DNA from: an uncultured Collinsella sp.
GTDB taxonomy: Bacteria; Actinomycetota; Coriobacteriia; Coriobacteriales; Coriobacteriaceae
Assembly (NCBI GenBank): GCA_902470915.1
Contig: CABRIB010000085.1
Span: 1 to 8,365, forward strand
Reading direction: 5' to 3'
Length of the DNA: 8,365 nucleotides
Shown here one piece after another: positions 1-7,487 of the stretch. Below the pieces are notes generated by a model that had not been told where the DNA came from, did no database searches, and worked only from the letters and a program-made list of their open reading frames with translations. The stretch's first letter is position 1, and every line of letters starts with the position of its first letter. The position numbers were made by a program, and so were the translations under genes.

Positions 1-41
1 GGAGTCCGTCTCGTGGGCTCGGAGATGTGTATAAGAGACAG
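1..41 (+). other. Nextera sequencing adapter (library artefact)
   Basis: Positions 8-41 match the 34-nt Nextera read-2 transposase adapter, ending in the 19-bp Tn5 mosaic end AGATGTGTATAAGAGACAG at 23-41. Positions 1-7 (GGAGTCC) equal the last seven bases of the Nextera N705 i7 index as I remember it (AGGAGTCC in the adapter), which fits an adapter read through into its index. This is untrimmed library sequence, not bacterial DNA and not a natural Tn5 end. The short reading frame that begins inside it gives the well-known contaminant peptide MCIRDR and should not be annotated. Genuine sequence starts at 42. Confidence 0.97.
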
Positions 42-361
42 ACTTATTTTTATCTTTGCAAACTGCACTTTAACTACACCAATGCAGGGAGGATCTTATG
101 CAGCCCAAGCATTCTGCGATTGTCGCGGGCCTGACGCTGGCGCTTTCGTTTGGCGCCATTTCCGCGCCGGCACCCGCCGCTGCCGAGGAGCCCACGCCGG
201 GCGTTGCCTCGGATGCCACCGATATCGATAAGGGTCTCTACACCCAGCAGTCCTTCTCGGGCGTGCTGAGGTCGGTCCAGGGCGTTTCGTTTGTCAACGT
301 GACTCCCGAGATGAAGTACTTCACCAAATATGAGAGCCATGGCAACTATAACCAGGGCTTT

Positions 362-364
362 TAG
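362..364 (+). other. In-frame amber codon splitting the surface-protein gene
   Basis: TAG lies between GGC TTT and TAT GGT in the frame of the gene that starts at 98. Homology-like sequence continues directly on both sides (NQGF, then YGDGYNALGYYQF) with no frame change. The codon is one substitution from CAG (Gln) or TCG (Ser). It falls inside the putative catalytic domain, so the product truncated at residue 88 would lack nearly all of the mature protein, including the wall anchor. Confidence 0.9.
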
Positions 365-1771
365 TATGGTGACGGCTACAACGCGCTGGGTTATTACCAG
401 TTCGACCGTCGTTGGTCGCTCATCCCGTTTATGAAGCAGGCCTACAACTACAACCCCGAAAAATACAGCATGCTTAAGGATGCGATTGATCGCGGCAGCG
501 AGATTTCCAACGCGAGCAATGTCATGTACGAGAACGGTCAGCTCACCGAACTGGGCCGTATTGCGCAGGAGGCCTTCCAGGGTGCTTACAACACCGACCC
601 TGCTGAGTTTTCGGCTCTGCAGGATGCCTATGCGTATAACTCGTACTACGCGGTGACCGAGGCGTGGCTCAAGAGTGGCCTGGGCATTGACATCTCCGGG
701 CGCGCCGACTGCGTCAAGGGTATGGTGTGGAGCATCACCAACATGTGCGGCACCGGTGGCTGCAGGGACTTTTTCCGCTGGGCGAATCTTTCCAACGATA
801 TGTCCGACCGCGAGTTTGTGACGGCGCTCTCCAATAGCGTGGTCAATAACGTGGCGACCAAGTATTCGAGTCAGCCCCAGTATCATGAGGGCTGGAAGAA
901 CCGCTACCGCAACGAGCTGAAGGACTGCCTGGTTTATATCGCCGAGGACGAGGCCGCTGCCGCCGCGACGCCCGTGCAGCCCGAGCCTACGCCGGCGCCC
1001 TCGCCGACGCCTGATTCGAATGACGGCTCGAGTGACGATGCCAACGATGACAGGATGGATGCGCCCTCGACCGATGCTGACGGTAATGGCTCTGCTGGTG
1101 GCACTACCAACGACGGCTCTACCTCGAACGGCTCCGATTCGAACGACTCTGCTGCGGGCGATTCGTCTTCAAGCTCTGCCGGCAATACGGACAGCGACGC
1201 TTCTGGTTCGACCGACGCTGACACCTCTAACTCATCTACCGGCTCGAGCGATTCGTCCGTTGACACCGGCTCTAACAGCGGCTCCGGCTCTGACGCAACC
1301 CCTGATTCCGATGCTTCCAAGGACGACTCGAATAAGGCGCCGGACGCTCCCGTTGCTTCGCCGGACAAGAAGCCTTCTTTCTCCGAGCAGCTTGGTTCTA
1401 CGCTGGGTTCTTCGCTGATGGCTGGCGTCAATAACGGCTCGACTCAGAACAAGGACAACTCTGATCAGGCTTCCACGGAAAAGACCGAGGCCGCAAAGGG
1501 CGACCCCAAGGACAAGGCTTCCGAGAAGACCGAATCTGATAAGGGTTCTAGCTCTGAGGAGAAGGACGACAAGTCCACTCAGAAGAAGGACGAGGGTAAG
1601 AAGTCTGAATCTGAGGAGAAGGACAAGAACAAGGACAAGACCGAGGACGGAAAGCAGCAGGGCGAGGACAGCAGTAAGGGCAACACCGACAACCAGAACC
1701 AAGAGCAAAATGACTCCAAGACGGTGACCACTACAACCACCACTACAACGACTAAGACTTCGGGCGGTAAC

Positions 1772-1915
1772 ATGCCCAAGACAGGCGACCTTATCGTTAT
1801 GGCGAGCCTTGCCAGCGCGAGCTTGGCCACGCTGGGCGCTACGTCTATCGTAAGTGGTAAGCATAAGCTCGATCAGCAGAAGAAGGCTTCTGGGGAGGAC
1901 GGCTCGGAGGAGTAG
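1772..1915 (+). other. C-terminal cell-wall sorting signal (MPKTG, hydrophobic segment, basic tail)
   Basis: Codons at 1772-1786 encode MPKTG, an LPXTG variant with Met for Leu. A D follows, then about 20 mostly hydrophobic residues (LIVMASLASASLATLGATSI) and the basic run GKHKLDQQKK. This three-part layout is that of sortase substrates: cleavage between Thr and Gly, then attachment to peptidoglycan. The tail ends in an extra acidic segment (GEDGSEE), which is longer than usual. No sortase gene is in the window. Confidence 0.88.
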
Positions 1916-1947
1916 CCTCTCGGTTGCCAGATAACTAAAGAGTCGGG

Positions 1948-1982
1948 ACGGGGTCCGGTGCGAATGTATCGGGCCCCGTTTT
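1948..1982 (+). terminator. Intrinsic terminator of the surface-protein gene
   Basis: ACGGGGTCCG (1948-1957) pairs with CGGGCCCCGT (1970-1979) in a 10-bp GC-rich stem with one G-U pair and a 12-nt loop. TTTTG follows at once. It starts 32 nt after the stop codon at 1915 and separates this gene from the next gene on the same strand. Confidence 0.87.
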
Positions 1983-2102
1983 GTTGTGCAACGATTAGTT
2001 GTGCCCCCTCATACCTCTTGTTGCTACCGTTGCCCGATATGTTTGCGCGGCGACATCGGTACGCGCGAGGCGGTCATTACAATTGGCATCGTGTTGCGAT
2101 TT

Positions 2103-2120
2103 AGGGGGAACGTTTTGGTG
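2103..2120 (+). promoter_or_regulatory. Ribosome binding site fixing a GTG start
   Basis: AGGGGG at 2103-2108 lies 9 nt before the GTG at 2118-2120. The frame is open further upstream, to a GTG at 1986, but that codon has no Shine-Dalgarno sequence and directly abuts the terminator. The protein upstream of 2118 also does not look like the family. The first family motif (PIGVHDY) starts 26 residues after GTG 2118. Confidence 0.75.
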
Positions 2121-3914
2121 TCTGAACAGGCAAATAATGGTTGTGCTGACGGCTTTGGCGTGCGTTTGATCGGCTGTGCCGACGATGCGGCTTTGCCCAT
2201 TGGCGTGCACGACTATGCGGAGGCTCTTGGTTGCTGCATGCTGGTTGACAAGACCATGTTTATTGCCGATGTGTTGGACTGCGACGCGTCCGTTGTGGTG
2301 TGCTGTCGACCCGAGGGTTTTGGCAAGAGCATGAACTTGTCGATGCTCGGGGCTTTTCTGGAGCGTCCAGCGGTCGGTCGCTCTGGTCAGCGTTTGTTTG
2401 CCGATGCTCAGATTTGGGATGCGGACGGCGGGCGCTATCGGGATGAGCATGCTTGCTATCCGGTGATATCGCTGGACTTTTCTGGCGCTGCGAGGCGTGG
2501 CCCCGCTGTTGCCAGCGTCGTGCGCGACGCCCTTTCGGGCGAGTGCGCTCGCTGGTTGGCGCTCTTGGAGGCTCCGGATTTAGCTCGAGATAAGGTGCGT
2601 CACATCGAACGCGTCGCGCGTGGCGTGGCGAGCACAGACGAGGTTGACTCGGTGCTCGGTGTGCTCATTGAGCTGCTGGAGATGGCCTGCGATGAGCAGG
2701 TTGTATTGCTCGTTGATGGGTACGATGTGGCGTGGTCTCGCCGTGCGAGCGCGAGGGACGCTTCCGACGCCGATCCGGCAGGGCTATTCGATCGCGTGCT
2801 GTTCGACGCCATTGCCACTGCGCGCGATTCGTTGCGGCTGACGTGTTTGATGGGGGAGCGTCCCGGCCCTGCCGAAGCGGCGCTTTCTTTGCATGGCTGC
2901 TCGTATTGTCTGACGACGCCGCTTTCGACCTGGTGTGACCGTTGGTTCGGCTTTTCGGATGCCGAGGTCCAGGCTCTTTTGAATCATGCTGGGCGCGAGG
3001 AATACCTGGATGATGCGCGTGAATGGCTCGAGGGGTATCGGTTTGGCAGGGCCTATTGCTCGAGTCCAGAGCGTGTGATTGGGTTTTTGGACCGAGGCTG
3101 CACGGCGCCTGTGCGTGCCGATCTGTATGGATATGCCGATTGCCTGAGTAGGGTAGTTGTCGGGTGGAATCTCGACCGCCTTTCGGTCTTGTTTGATTTG
3201 CTCGAGGCCCATGGGTGCGCTGAGGTCCCGCTTTGTTTGGGCACTGCAGAGCCAGATGTCTCGCCTGATGATGGTCTGTGGACGGCGCTGTATCTGTCAG
3301 GTTTTCTCACGACGGATATGACTGAGGAGCCAGAGCATGGCGATCGACTCCGTTCTTTGCGATTGCCCAATAACGAGCTTCGTCAGGCCTTGCGTCTAGT
3401 GATTGTTGAGTGGTTTGAGTGCGCTGCCGAAGACATTCGAGACGTCGATGCGTTCCGCGACGGGCTGTGCCATGGGAACGAGGACACCGTGAGGCGGGCG
3501 CTAAGCCGCATCTTGGGAGATGCGGGAATCGGTGCGACCGACCCAGATACACCGCTGCCATATCACCTACTCTTGCAAGGACTCTGCTTTGGATTGCCGG
3601 GCTATGCCAATCCTGCCTCGAGGCGAAAGTGTGGCGCGGATCGCTGGGACATCCAGGTTTTTCCTACGGGCGCCGTGTTGGACGTGGCAGATACGATTGG
3701 CATGCTGGGTGAGCGCCCGCTGATAACGATTAACTTGATGTATGACCCCGATGTGGATGCGCTGGGCCTGGAATTGCTGGCCGTGCAGTCGCTACTCGAC
3801 ATAGAGCGCGACGGCATCGACGAAATCCGTGTACCGCGCCCCGGCGTGGGTCGCATGCGCTGGGGGTTCGGTTTTGATGGGCAGCATGTGGCTACGGTGT
3901 GCCAGCGGCTTTAA
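2118..3914 (+). CDS. AAA-ATPase-like / PD-(D/E)XK nuclease-like protein with degenerate catalytic motifs
   Basis: The product is 598 residues from the GTG at 2118. The N-terminal part matches the AAA-ATPase-like family (PF09820 type). Residues 27-73 read PIGVHDYAEAL, then MLVDKT, then RPEGFGKSMNLSML, where the family has PIGI.DF, YVDKT and RPRRFGKTLNLSML. K70-S71 form the P-loop. The Walker B segment is VVLLVDGYD (D200, G201, Y202, D203) where the family has LIDEYD, so the catalytic Glu is Gly. The C-terminal part fits the PD-(D/E)XK domain usually fused to it (PF08011 type): LPYHLLLQGLCFGL, then RRKCGADRWDI with D511, aligned to the usual RESGYGR.DI. The strand that normally carries E-x-K reads ITINLMY (538-542 region), so both Glu and Lys are missing. 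Length is close to normal for the family and there are no stops. Function of the family is not established; defence or mobile-element roles have been suggested. The 3' end faces the glycan cluster with a 24-nt gap and no visible terminator. Confidence 0.85.
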   Translation: MSEQANNGCADGFGVRLIGCADDAALPIGVHDYAEALGCCMLVDKTMFIADVLDCDASVVVCCRPEGFGKSMNLSMLGAFLERPAVGRSGQRLFADAQIWDADGGRYRDEHACYPVISLDFSGAARRGPAVASVVRDALSGECARWLALLEAPDLARDKVRHIERVARGVASTDEVDSVLGVLIELLEMACDEQVVLLVDGYDVAWSRRASARDASDADPAGLFDRVLFDAIATARDSLRLTCLMGERPGPAEAALSLHGCSYCLTTPLSTWCDRWFGFSDAEVQALLNHAGREEYLDDAREWLEGYRFGRAYCSSPERVIGFLDRGCTAPVRADLYGYADCLSRVVVGWNLDRLSVLFDLLEAHGCAEVPLCLGTAEPDVSPDDGLWTALYLSGFLTTDMTEEPEHGDRLRSLRLPNNELRQALRLVIVEWFECAAEDIRDVDAFRDGLCHGNEDTVRRALSRILGDAGIGATDPDTPLPYHLLLQGLCFGLPGYANPASRRKCGADRWDIQVFPTGAVLDVADTIGMLGERPLITINLMYDPDVDALGLELLAVQSLLDIERDGIDEIRVPRPGVGRMRWGFGFDGQHVATVCQRL

Positions 3915-3938
3915 GCGCCGAGGTGTTTCCGGCTTCCG

Positions 3939-4958
3939 TTACTCGGTGTCCTTCATGGGCGGCATGGGCTTCCAGTTGGGGTCCTTGATGATCTTGCGGG
4001 CGTCCTTCATGCCACGGCGCAGCGCCGGAATACCGGTCTTAAAGCACTTGTCGACCGCGGCCAGGCGAATGAACTCCTTGCAGAAGGTCGCGACGTTGCC
4101 CAGACGGAACAGCATGGGGTGATAGTCGCCGTAAATCTGCATGTAGCGGGCCAGATAGCCGCGGTTGCGCATGATGTAGTAACGGTTGGTGTCGCTCGTG
4201 GAGTTGAGCTGGCGCTTGCCGGCGATATCCCAGTTAGAGACGGCGCGGGCGCGCTTGAGCACCAGGTCGTCCACAACGGCGGCGGGGAAGTGCTGGCTGG
4301 CCACGTAACCATAGCAGGCATCGTCGCCGTAGATGAAGAATCGCGCATCGGGCAGGCCGATCTTGTCGACCACGCGGCGCGAGAACATGCCGCCCTCAAA
4401 GCATAGCTGGTTCATGGCGCGGTAGCCCTCGGGTCCCAGGTCCCACTTGGCGACAGGGTTGGGAATGCCGAGTGAAAGGATGAGTTGGTATTGCCAAAAG
4501 AAGGCGCCGCCGTCAAAGTCCAGGCGCGAACCCTGGATGACATCGTAGCGGTCGGTCCACTTGGCAAGACGCTCGATGCCTTCGGGGATGACGAGCACGT
4601 CGTCGTCCATGACCCAGAACCACTGGGCCCCCAAGTCGTAGGCGCATTTAGTACCGGCGGAGAAGCCGCCCGCACCGCCGCCGTTTTCGAGCTGCGGGAC
4701 GTAGATGACACGGTCGGTGCCGCCCTGCGCGTCAGGCTGCTCGGTGTCGATGCCCCACAGGTTAGCCAGGCGCTCGTTGAATGCGGTGCACATGGCCTCG
4801 GTCTCGCGCGAATTTTCGTTATCGACAATCACGATGCGCCAGGGCGTTGCTGTGAGCTCGGTCATGGAGTCGAACAAGTTGGCCAGGAGTTCCTGGCGCT
4901 TGTACGTAACGACGACGATGGCGAGCTTGTCGATGGGGGCGGGAAGGGTTGAAGGCAT
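3939..4958 (-). CDS. Glycosyltransferase family 2, galactofuranosyl/rhamnosyltransferase-like
   Basis: The product is 339 residues, starting at the ATG at 4958-4956 with AAAGGA upstream at about 11-nt spacing. A longer reading to 5093 adds 45 residues without family character, and was rejected. The GT-A fold is clear: IVVVTYKRQELL at the start, IVIVDNENS, the ENGGGAGGF motif (91-99), WVMDDD (115-120, metal-binding DxD), and FFIYGDDACYG (207-217), the region of the catalytic base in this branch. The NGGGAGG plus MDDD pairing resembles GlfT-type galactofuranosyltransferases and RfbF-type rhamnosyltransferases. The late NRYYIMRNRGY is also typical. It is probably a cytoplasmic or membrane-associated enzyme that adds a sugar to a lipid-linked surface glycan; the donor cannot be read from sequence. 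It is last in the minus-strand cluster and 170 nt after the acyltransferase gene, so it may also have its own promoter. Confidence 0.9.
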   Translation of the reverse strand: MPSTLPAPIDKLAIVVVTYKRQELLANLFDSMTELTATPWRIVIVDNENSRETEAMCTAFNERLANLWGIDTEQPDAQGGTDRVIYVPQLENGGGAGGFSAGTKCAYDLGAQWFWVMDDDVLVIPEGIERLAKWTDRYDVIQGSRLDFDGGAFFWQYQLILSLGIPNPVAKWDLGPEGYRAMNQLCFEGGMFSRRVVDKIGLPDARFFIYGDDACYGYVASQHFPAAVVDDLVLKRARAVSNWDIAGKRQLNSTSDTNRYYIMRNRGYLARYMQIYGDYHPMLFRLGNVATFCKEFIRLAAVDKCFKTGIPALRRGMKDARKIIKDPNWKPMPPMKDTE

Positions 4959-5128
4959 GGGGCAATATATCCTTTCACGCGCGGCGCGCATGCGCTGCAC
5001 GGAAGCTATCGAATACGTCCTTGGGACTGTCCTATTGTAAAGGCTCGGCGCACCTTGACGGCAAGCTTTGAATAAAACGCAGGAACCTGCCACGGCTGTA
5101 GCGGCTTTAGCGTCTGACGGCAGCGTGT
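4959..5128 (-). promoter_or_regulatory. Gap in the glycan cluster with weak terminator-like and promoter-like signals
   Basis: These 170 nt separate the acyltransferase stop from the start of the glycosyltransferase. Reading the minus strand, GCAGG-TT-CCTGC (5090-5079) is followed by GTTTTATT, a weak terminator-like hairpin with an effective stem of only 4-5 bp. Further on, TTTACAAT (-10-like TACAAT at 5039-5034) has only TTGCCG at a 19-bp spacing as a -35 candidate. AAAGGA just before the next ATG is the ribosome site. Partial uncoupling of the last gene is possible but unproven. Confidence 0.3.
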
Positions 5129-6259
5129 CTATTGCCGCTTGAGCTTGCGAGCGATAAAGCTTCTGGCTGCATCGATGATGAGAAGTGCCAGAGCAAAGAC
5201 GATGCTAATGACGGTACCCGTGACGATGTATATAGCTACCGGGCTGTTTTGGCTGACCAGTATGTTTGCGAGCAACGTATTGAAGACGGGACGCCACAGG
5301 CTACTGGTGAGTGACTGCATCACATAGAAACCAAGCGTGGCGGTCGATAAGGTGACGATGACACCTGCAGTCCGCGGATTGCCTGAGGCACTGCGTCGGG
5401 TTGCCGCAAAGAGCAGGCAGGCGGCAGCGAGGGCAAACGAGATCAGCGAGGTCGATTTGTAGGAGAGGATTGTCATCGCTGTGAGGTTGTCGGTGAAGGA
5501 GAGTGCTCCTTCCAGGATGATGGTGAGCACCAAAACCGTTACGAGCGAGCGCATGCCCAAGGCGCCCACCCTGTCCGAATCCATGACATCGGTAACGTCG
5601 CGGAGCAGTCCGCCGATCAAAAACGCGACTACGTACGTGACGGCGCTCATGAACTTTTGGAGCCAAGAAAACTTGCCGGCGCTTGTCGCACTCATGGCGG
5701 CTAAATACCCGTTAACAACAAATGCGAGGATGCCAACGGCGATGACCGTCGCCGTGTAGCTCTTCCGGGGGAGTCGACTCCTTGCTAGTCCAAACCATGG
5801 CGCCATGAAGACCGTGGCGGCATAGACCCAAATGAACTCGAGTCCCAGGGTATACCAGTTGTGCGTGTTGAGGGCTACATCAGGAATGGGTGAGACGACC
5901 GTGGACCACGCGAGCGCCACGAGGCAATAAAACGCAGTGGGCATAATGACCTTGCCAAGGCGCTGCGCCGTCCGTTGCATTTGCGACTTCCACGTTGCTC
6001 CACCGTCCCAAGCACGCGCGGCCGAAGCGATGAGAAAATAGCCCGAGATCATAAAGAAGACCTCGTTGGCCCAGCAGCCAAGCAAGTTAATGAACCCCAG
6101 CAGTCCCGAATAGGGGAAGGCGGCGAGCGGTGCATATTCCGGCACGCTGATGCAGACGGCCTGGAAGGTCCACTGAAACGTGTGGAATACCGCGATGCCA
6201 GCGACCGCTACCAAGCGCAGCGCTTCGATGGAGGTGTTTCTGCTTGTTTTGCTGCCCAT
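5129..6259 (-). CDS. Membrane acyltransferase family 3 (surface polysaccharide O-acyltransferase)
   Basis: The product is 376 residues. The preferred start is the ATG at 6259-6257; an in-frame TTG at 6295 would add 12 residues but would overlap the upstream gene by 32 nt. The N-terminus has the family signature: NTSIEALRLVAVAGIAVFH with R15 and H26, the conserved Arg and catalytic His, then FFMISGYFLI (68-77) matching the F..SGyl motif. About ten hydrophobic segments follow along the whole length, ending in the basic tail RKLKRQ. This fits OafA/WecH-like integral-membrane enzymes that move acetyl or other acyl groups from acyl-CoA onto glycans. Its start lies 4 nt after the GT2 stop (TAG TCTG ATG), with GGAAAA inside that gene as ribosome site, so translation is probably coupled. 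The acyl donor and acceptor are unknown. Confidence 0.92.
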   Translation of the reverse strand: MGSKTSRNTSIEALRLVAVAGIAVFHTFQWTFQAVCISVPEYAPLAAFPYSGLLGFINLLGCWANEVFFMISGYFLIASAARAWDGGATWKSQMQRTAQRLGKVIMPTAFYCLVALAWSTVVSPIPDVALNTHNWYTLGLEFIWVYAATVFMAPWFGLARSRLPRKSYTATVIAVGILAFVVNGYLAAMSATSAGKFSWLQKFMSAVTYVVAFLIGGLLRDVTDVMDSDRVGALGMRSLVTVLVLTIILEGALSFTDNLTAMTILSYKSTSLISFALAAACLLFAATRRSASGNPRTAGVIVTLSTATLGFYVMQSLTSSLWRPVFNTLLANILVSQNSPVAIYIVTGTVISIVFALALLIIDAARSFIARKLKRQ

Positions 6260-6263
6260 CAGA

Positions 6264-7364
6264 CTATTTTCCAGCGCGTGCGTTGTATGAACCAAAGTGC
6301 GATGTGATCATTTTTAGAGTTTGCTTGGGCCCCTTGTTCCATACGTTATACAGGCCCTCGCCCACGAGGTCCTTGGCGTATGCGCAGTAGCTGATTTTAG
6401 GGTTGGCGATGCCCATATACTCGGCATAGAGCTTTTTGGCCGCAGGGGTAATGCGAGGATTGGCAAATACCAGCTCTTGCGGCATGCGTTCGAACATCCT
6501 GTGGATCGCCCGCTCGATTTCGGGGTGGCCATCAATTCCGGTGTGCTCAATCATGATGCCCATATAGGTGAAGCCACGTGTGATTTGGGGTGTCCAAACG
6601 GCGGGGTCGGTGACGTTGAGCCGCTCAAGAATATCGACCATGTCGTTCCAGCGATTAAACGGCATCAAGGGGTCACGCTTTGCCAGAGCAGCTGCCTTTT
6701 CGGGTGTTTCCTCGCGGTAGCAGTAATACGGCTTGGGCCAGTAAGCGATCGCCTTTGCCTGACAGAGCGTTTCGACAAGGAATGGATTGTCGGCCCAGCC
6801 CGCACCGGGGATTTCCTTAAACCAGATATTGTTTTGCATTAGGAAGTCGCGACGATAGATTGCCGACCAAATGGACGGATGATGGGCCAGCAGGTGTGGA
6901 GCGTCGTGAATGGTGAACGGTTGCCGAGACGGTTTGATGCGACCACGATATGCGCAATGTAGTTTGACCTCTTGGGGGGTATCGGGGTTGCGAATGATCC
7001 AATACGGGGTCTCAATAATATCGAGCTTGTTCGGACCGCCAAATTCGCGCTTGGCAAAGGCAAGCATGTCGGAGTACATTCCGGGCTCGATCCAGTCATC
7101 GGGCTCGAGGATGGCAATCCAGTCGCCCATTGCCTCGCGAATGCCCAGATTGCAGGTTGCGCCGTAACCCTGGTTTGCCTTATCGATCACTCGAACGCGT
7201 GAGTCGCGCGCAGCGAAATCTTGCATAATGGCGAGCGAGTTGTCGGTGGATCCGTCGTTGATGGCGAGGATTTCCAGTTCGATTTTGTTTTCGTTTAATA
7301 GGCTGCCTATAGCCTGAGAAAGATACGGCTCGGCATTGTAAGTAGGCACGATTACGGTCAGCAT
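6264..7364 (-). CDS. Glycosyltransferase family 2 (first gene of the surface-glycan cluster)
   Basis: The product is 366 residues from the ATG at 7364-7362, with a weak GAGAAAG ribosome site 7 nt upstream. It has the standard GT-A inverting enzyme layout: LTVIVPTYNAEPYL at residues 2-15, INDGSTDNS at 35-43 (nucleotide-binding Asp), NQGYGATCNLGI at 64-75, then AILEPDDW (84-91) with the metal-binding PDD. GAGWADNPFL (187-196) occupies the position of the E/D-D catalytic-base region. About 170 further residues have no obvious membrane segment. It is likely to add a sugar to a surface polysaccharide or glycolipid on the cytoplasmic face. The donor is not predictable. A promoter-like -10 box lies about 30 bp upstream, making it the first gene of the cluster. 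Confidence 0.93.
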   Translation of the reverse strand: MLTVIVPTYNAEPYLSQAIGSLLNENKIELEILAINDGSTDNSLAIMQDFAARDSRVRVIDKANQGYGATCNLGIREAMGDWIAILEPDDWIEPGMYSDMLAFAKREFGGPNKLDIIETPYWIIRNPDTPQEVKLHCAYRGRIKPSRQPFTIHDAPHLLAHHPSIWSAIYRRDFLMQNNIWFKEIPGAGWADNPFLVETLCQAKAIAYWPKPYYCYREETPEKAAALAKRDPLMPFNRWNDMVDILERLNVTDPAVWTPQITRGFTYMGIMIEHTGIDGHPEIERAIHRMFERMPQELVFANPRITPAAKKLYAEYMGIANPKISYCAYAKDLVGEGLYNVWNKGPKQTLKMITSHFGSYNARAGK

Positions 7365-7394
7365 TCAAACACTTTCTCTAGGCGATTTGGAAGA

Positions 7395-7430
7395 ATTATA
7401 CCTAATTGCATTTGCAACGGTTTTAGTTGC
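7395..7430 (-). promoter_or_regulatory. Predicted promoter of the glycan cluster, with a small inverted repeat
   Basis: On the minus strand a perfect TATAAT occupies 7400-7395, 31 nt before the start codon at 7364. The 17-bp-spaced -35 position (7423-7418) reads AAACCG, a poor match. An inverted repeat GCAAC-N7-GTTGC (7414-7430) covers that -35 position, and an imperfect palindrome TGCA-TT-TGCA (7408-7417) overlaps its end. A poor -35 inside a palindrome would fit an activator or repressor site, but the repeats are short and may be chance. Confidence 0.5.
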
Positions 7431-7487
7431 GTTCGCCTAATACTGCCAAGGGCTGCACGACTATTGCTGACGCTGCGCCTGTAATGG

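Larger units (their letters stand above)
98..1915 (+). pseudogene. LPXTG-type cell-wall-anchored protein with putative lysozyme-like domain, interrupted by an in-frame TAG
   Basis: One 605-codon frame runs from the ATG at 98, 5 nt after a strong AGGGAGG ribosome site (86-92), to the TAG at 1913-1915. It is broken only by TAG at codon 89 (362-364). Residues 1-29 form a signal peptide (QPKH, hydrophobic core, APAAA before EE). Residues about 65-280 carry YESHGNYNQGF, then after the stop GDGYNALGYYQFDRR. This resembles the E-S-x-G ... G-Y-Q pattern of lysozyme-like or VgrG-related murein hydrolases, so E79 is the candidate catalytic acid (inference). Four cysteines (205, 217, 222, 277) could form disulphides. 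A Pro-rich hinge starts near 291, followed by a Ser/Asp-rich linker (about 307-406), a Lys/Glu-rich stretch (about 450-541) and nine threonines (544-552). Sorting signal MPKTG is at 559-563, then about 20 hydrophobic residues and GKHK. Likely role: wall-attached peptidoglycan-acting or adhesive protein. The stop may be a true mutation or a consensus error near a contig end. No ribosome site supports restart at the ATG at 431. Confidence 0.8.

Noticed and set aside
23..41. Real Tn5 (IS50) mosaic end
   Set aside because: It is embedded in the complete synthetic Nextera adapter with index bases, so it is library-derived.
13..231. Small ORF beginning MGSEMCIRDR
   Set aside because: It starts in the sequencing adapter and runs out of frame over the signal peptide of the real gene.
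74..886. 270-residue minus-strand ORF opposite the surface protein
   Set aside because: It is a shadow of the sense gene, which has a signal peptide, ribosome site and recognisable motifs.
934..1431. Long antisense ORF across the Ser/Asp-rich linker, with others at 1232-1864 and 1579-1830
   Set aside because: They arise from the biased repeat codons of the sense gene. The translations are low complexity (Glu/Ser, Leu/Val runs) with no start signal.
2055..2083. Promoter for the AAA-like gene, from TACAAT at 2078-2083
   Set aside because: No acceptable -35 at 16-18 bp (ATCGGT or TCGGTA at best), so it is too weak to call.
1986..2117. N-terminal extension of the AAA-like protein from GTG 1986
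   Set aside because: That codon directly abuts the terminator and has no ribosome site, and the peptide lacks family character. AGGGGG before GTG 2118 is the better start.
4959..5093. Extended N-terminus for the GlfT-like glycosyltransferase
   Set aside because: The added 45 residues are unlike the family, and a ribosome site precedes the internal ATG at 4958.
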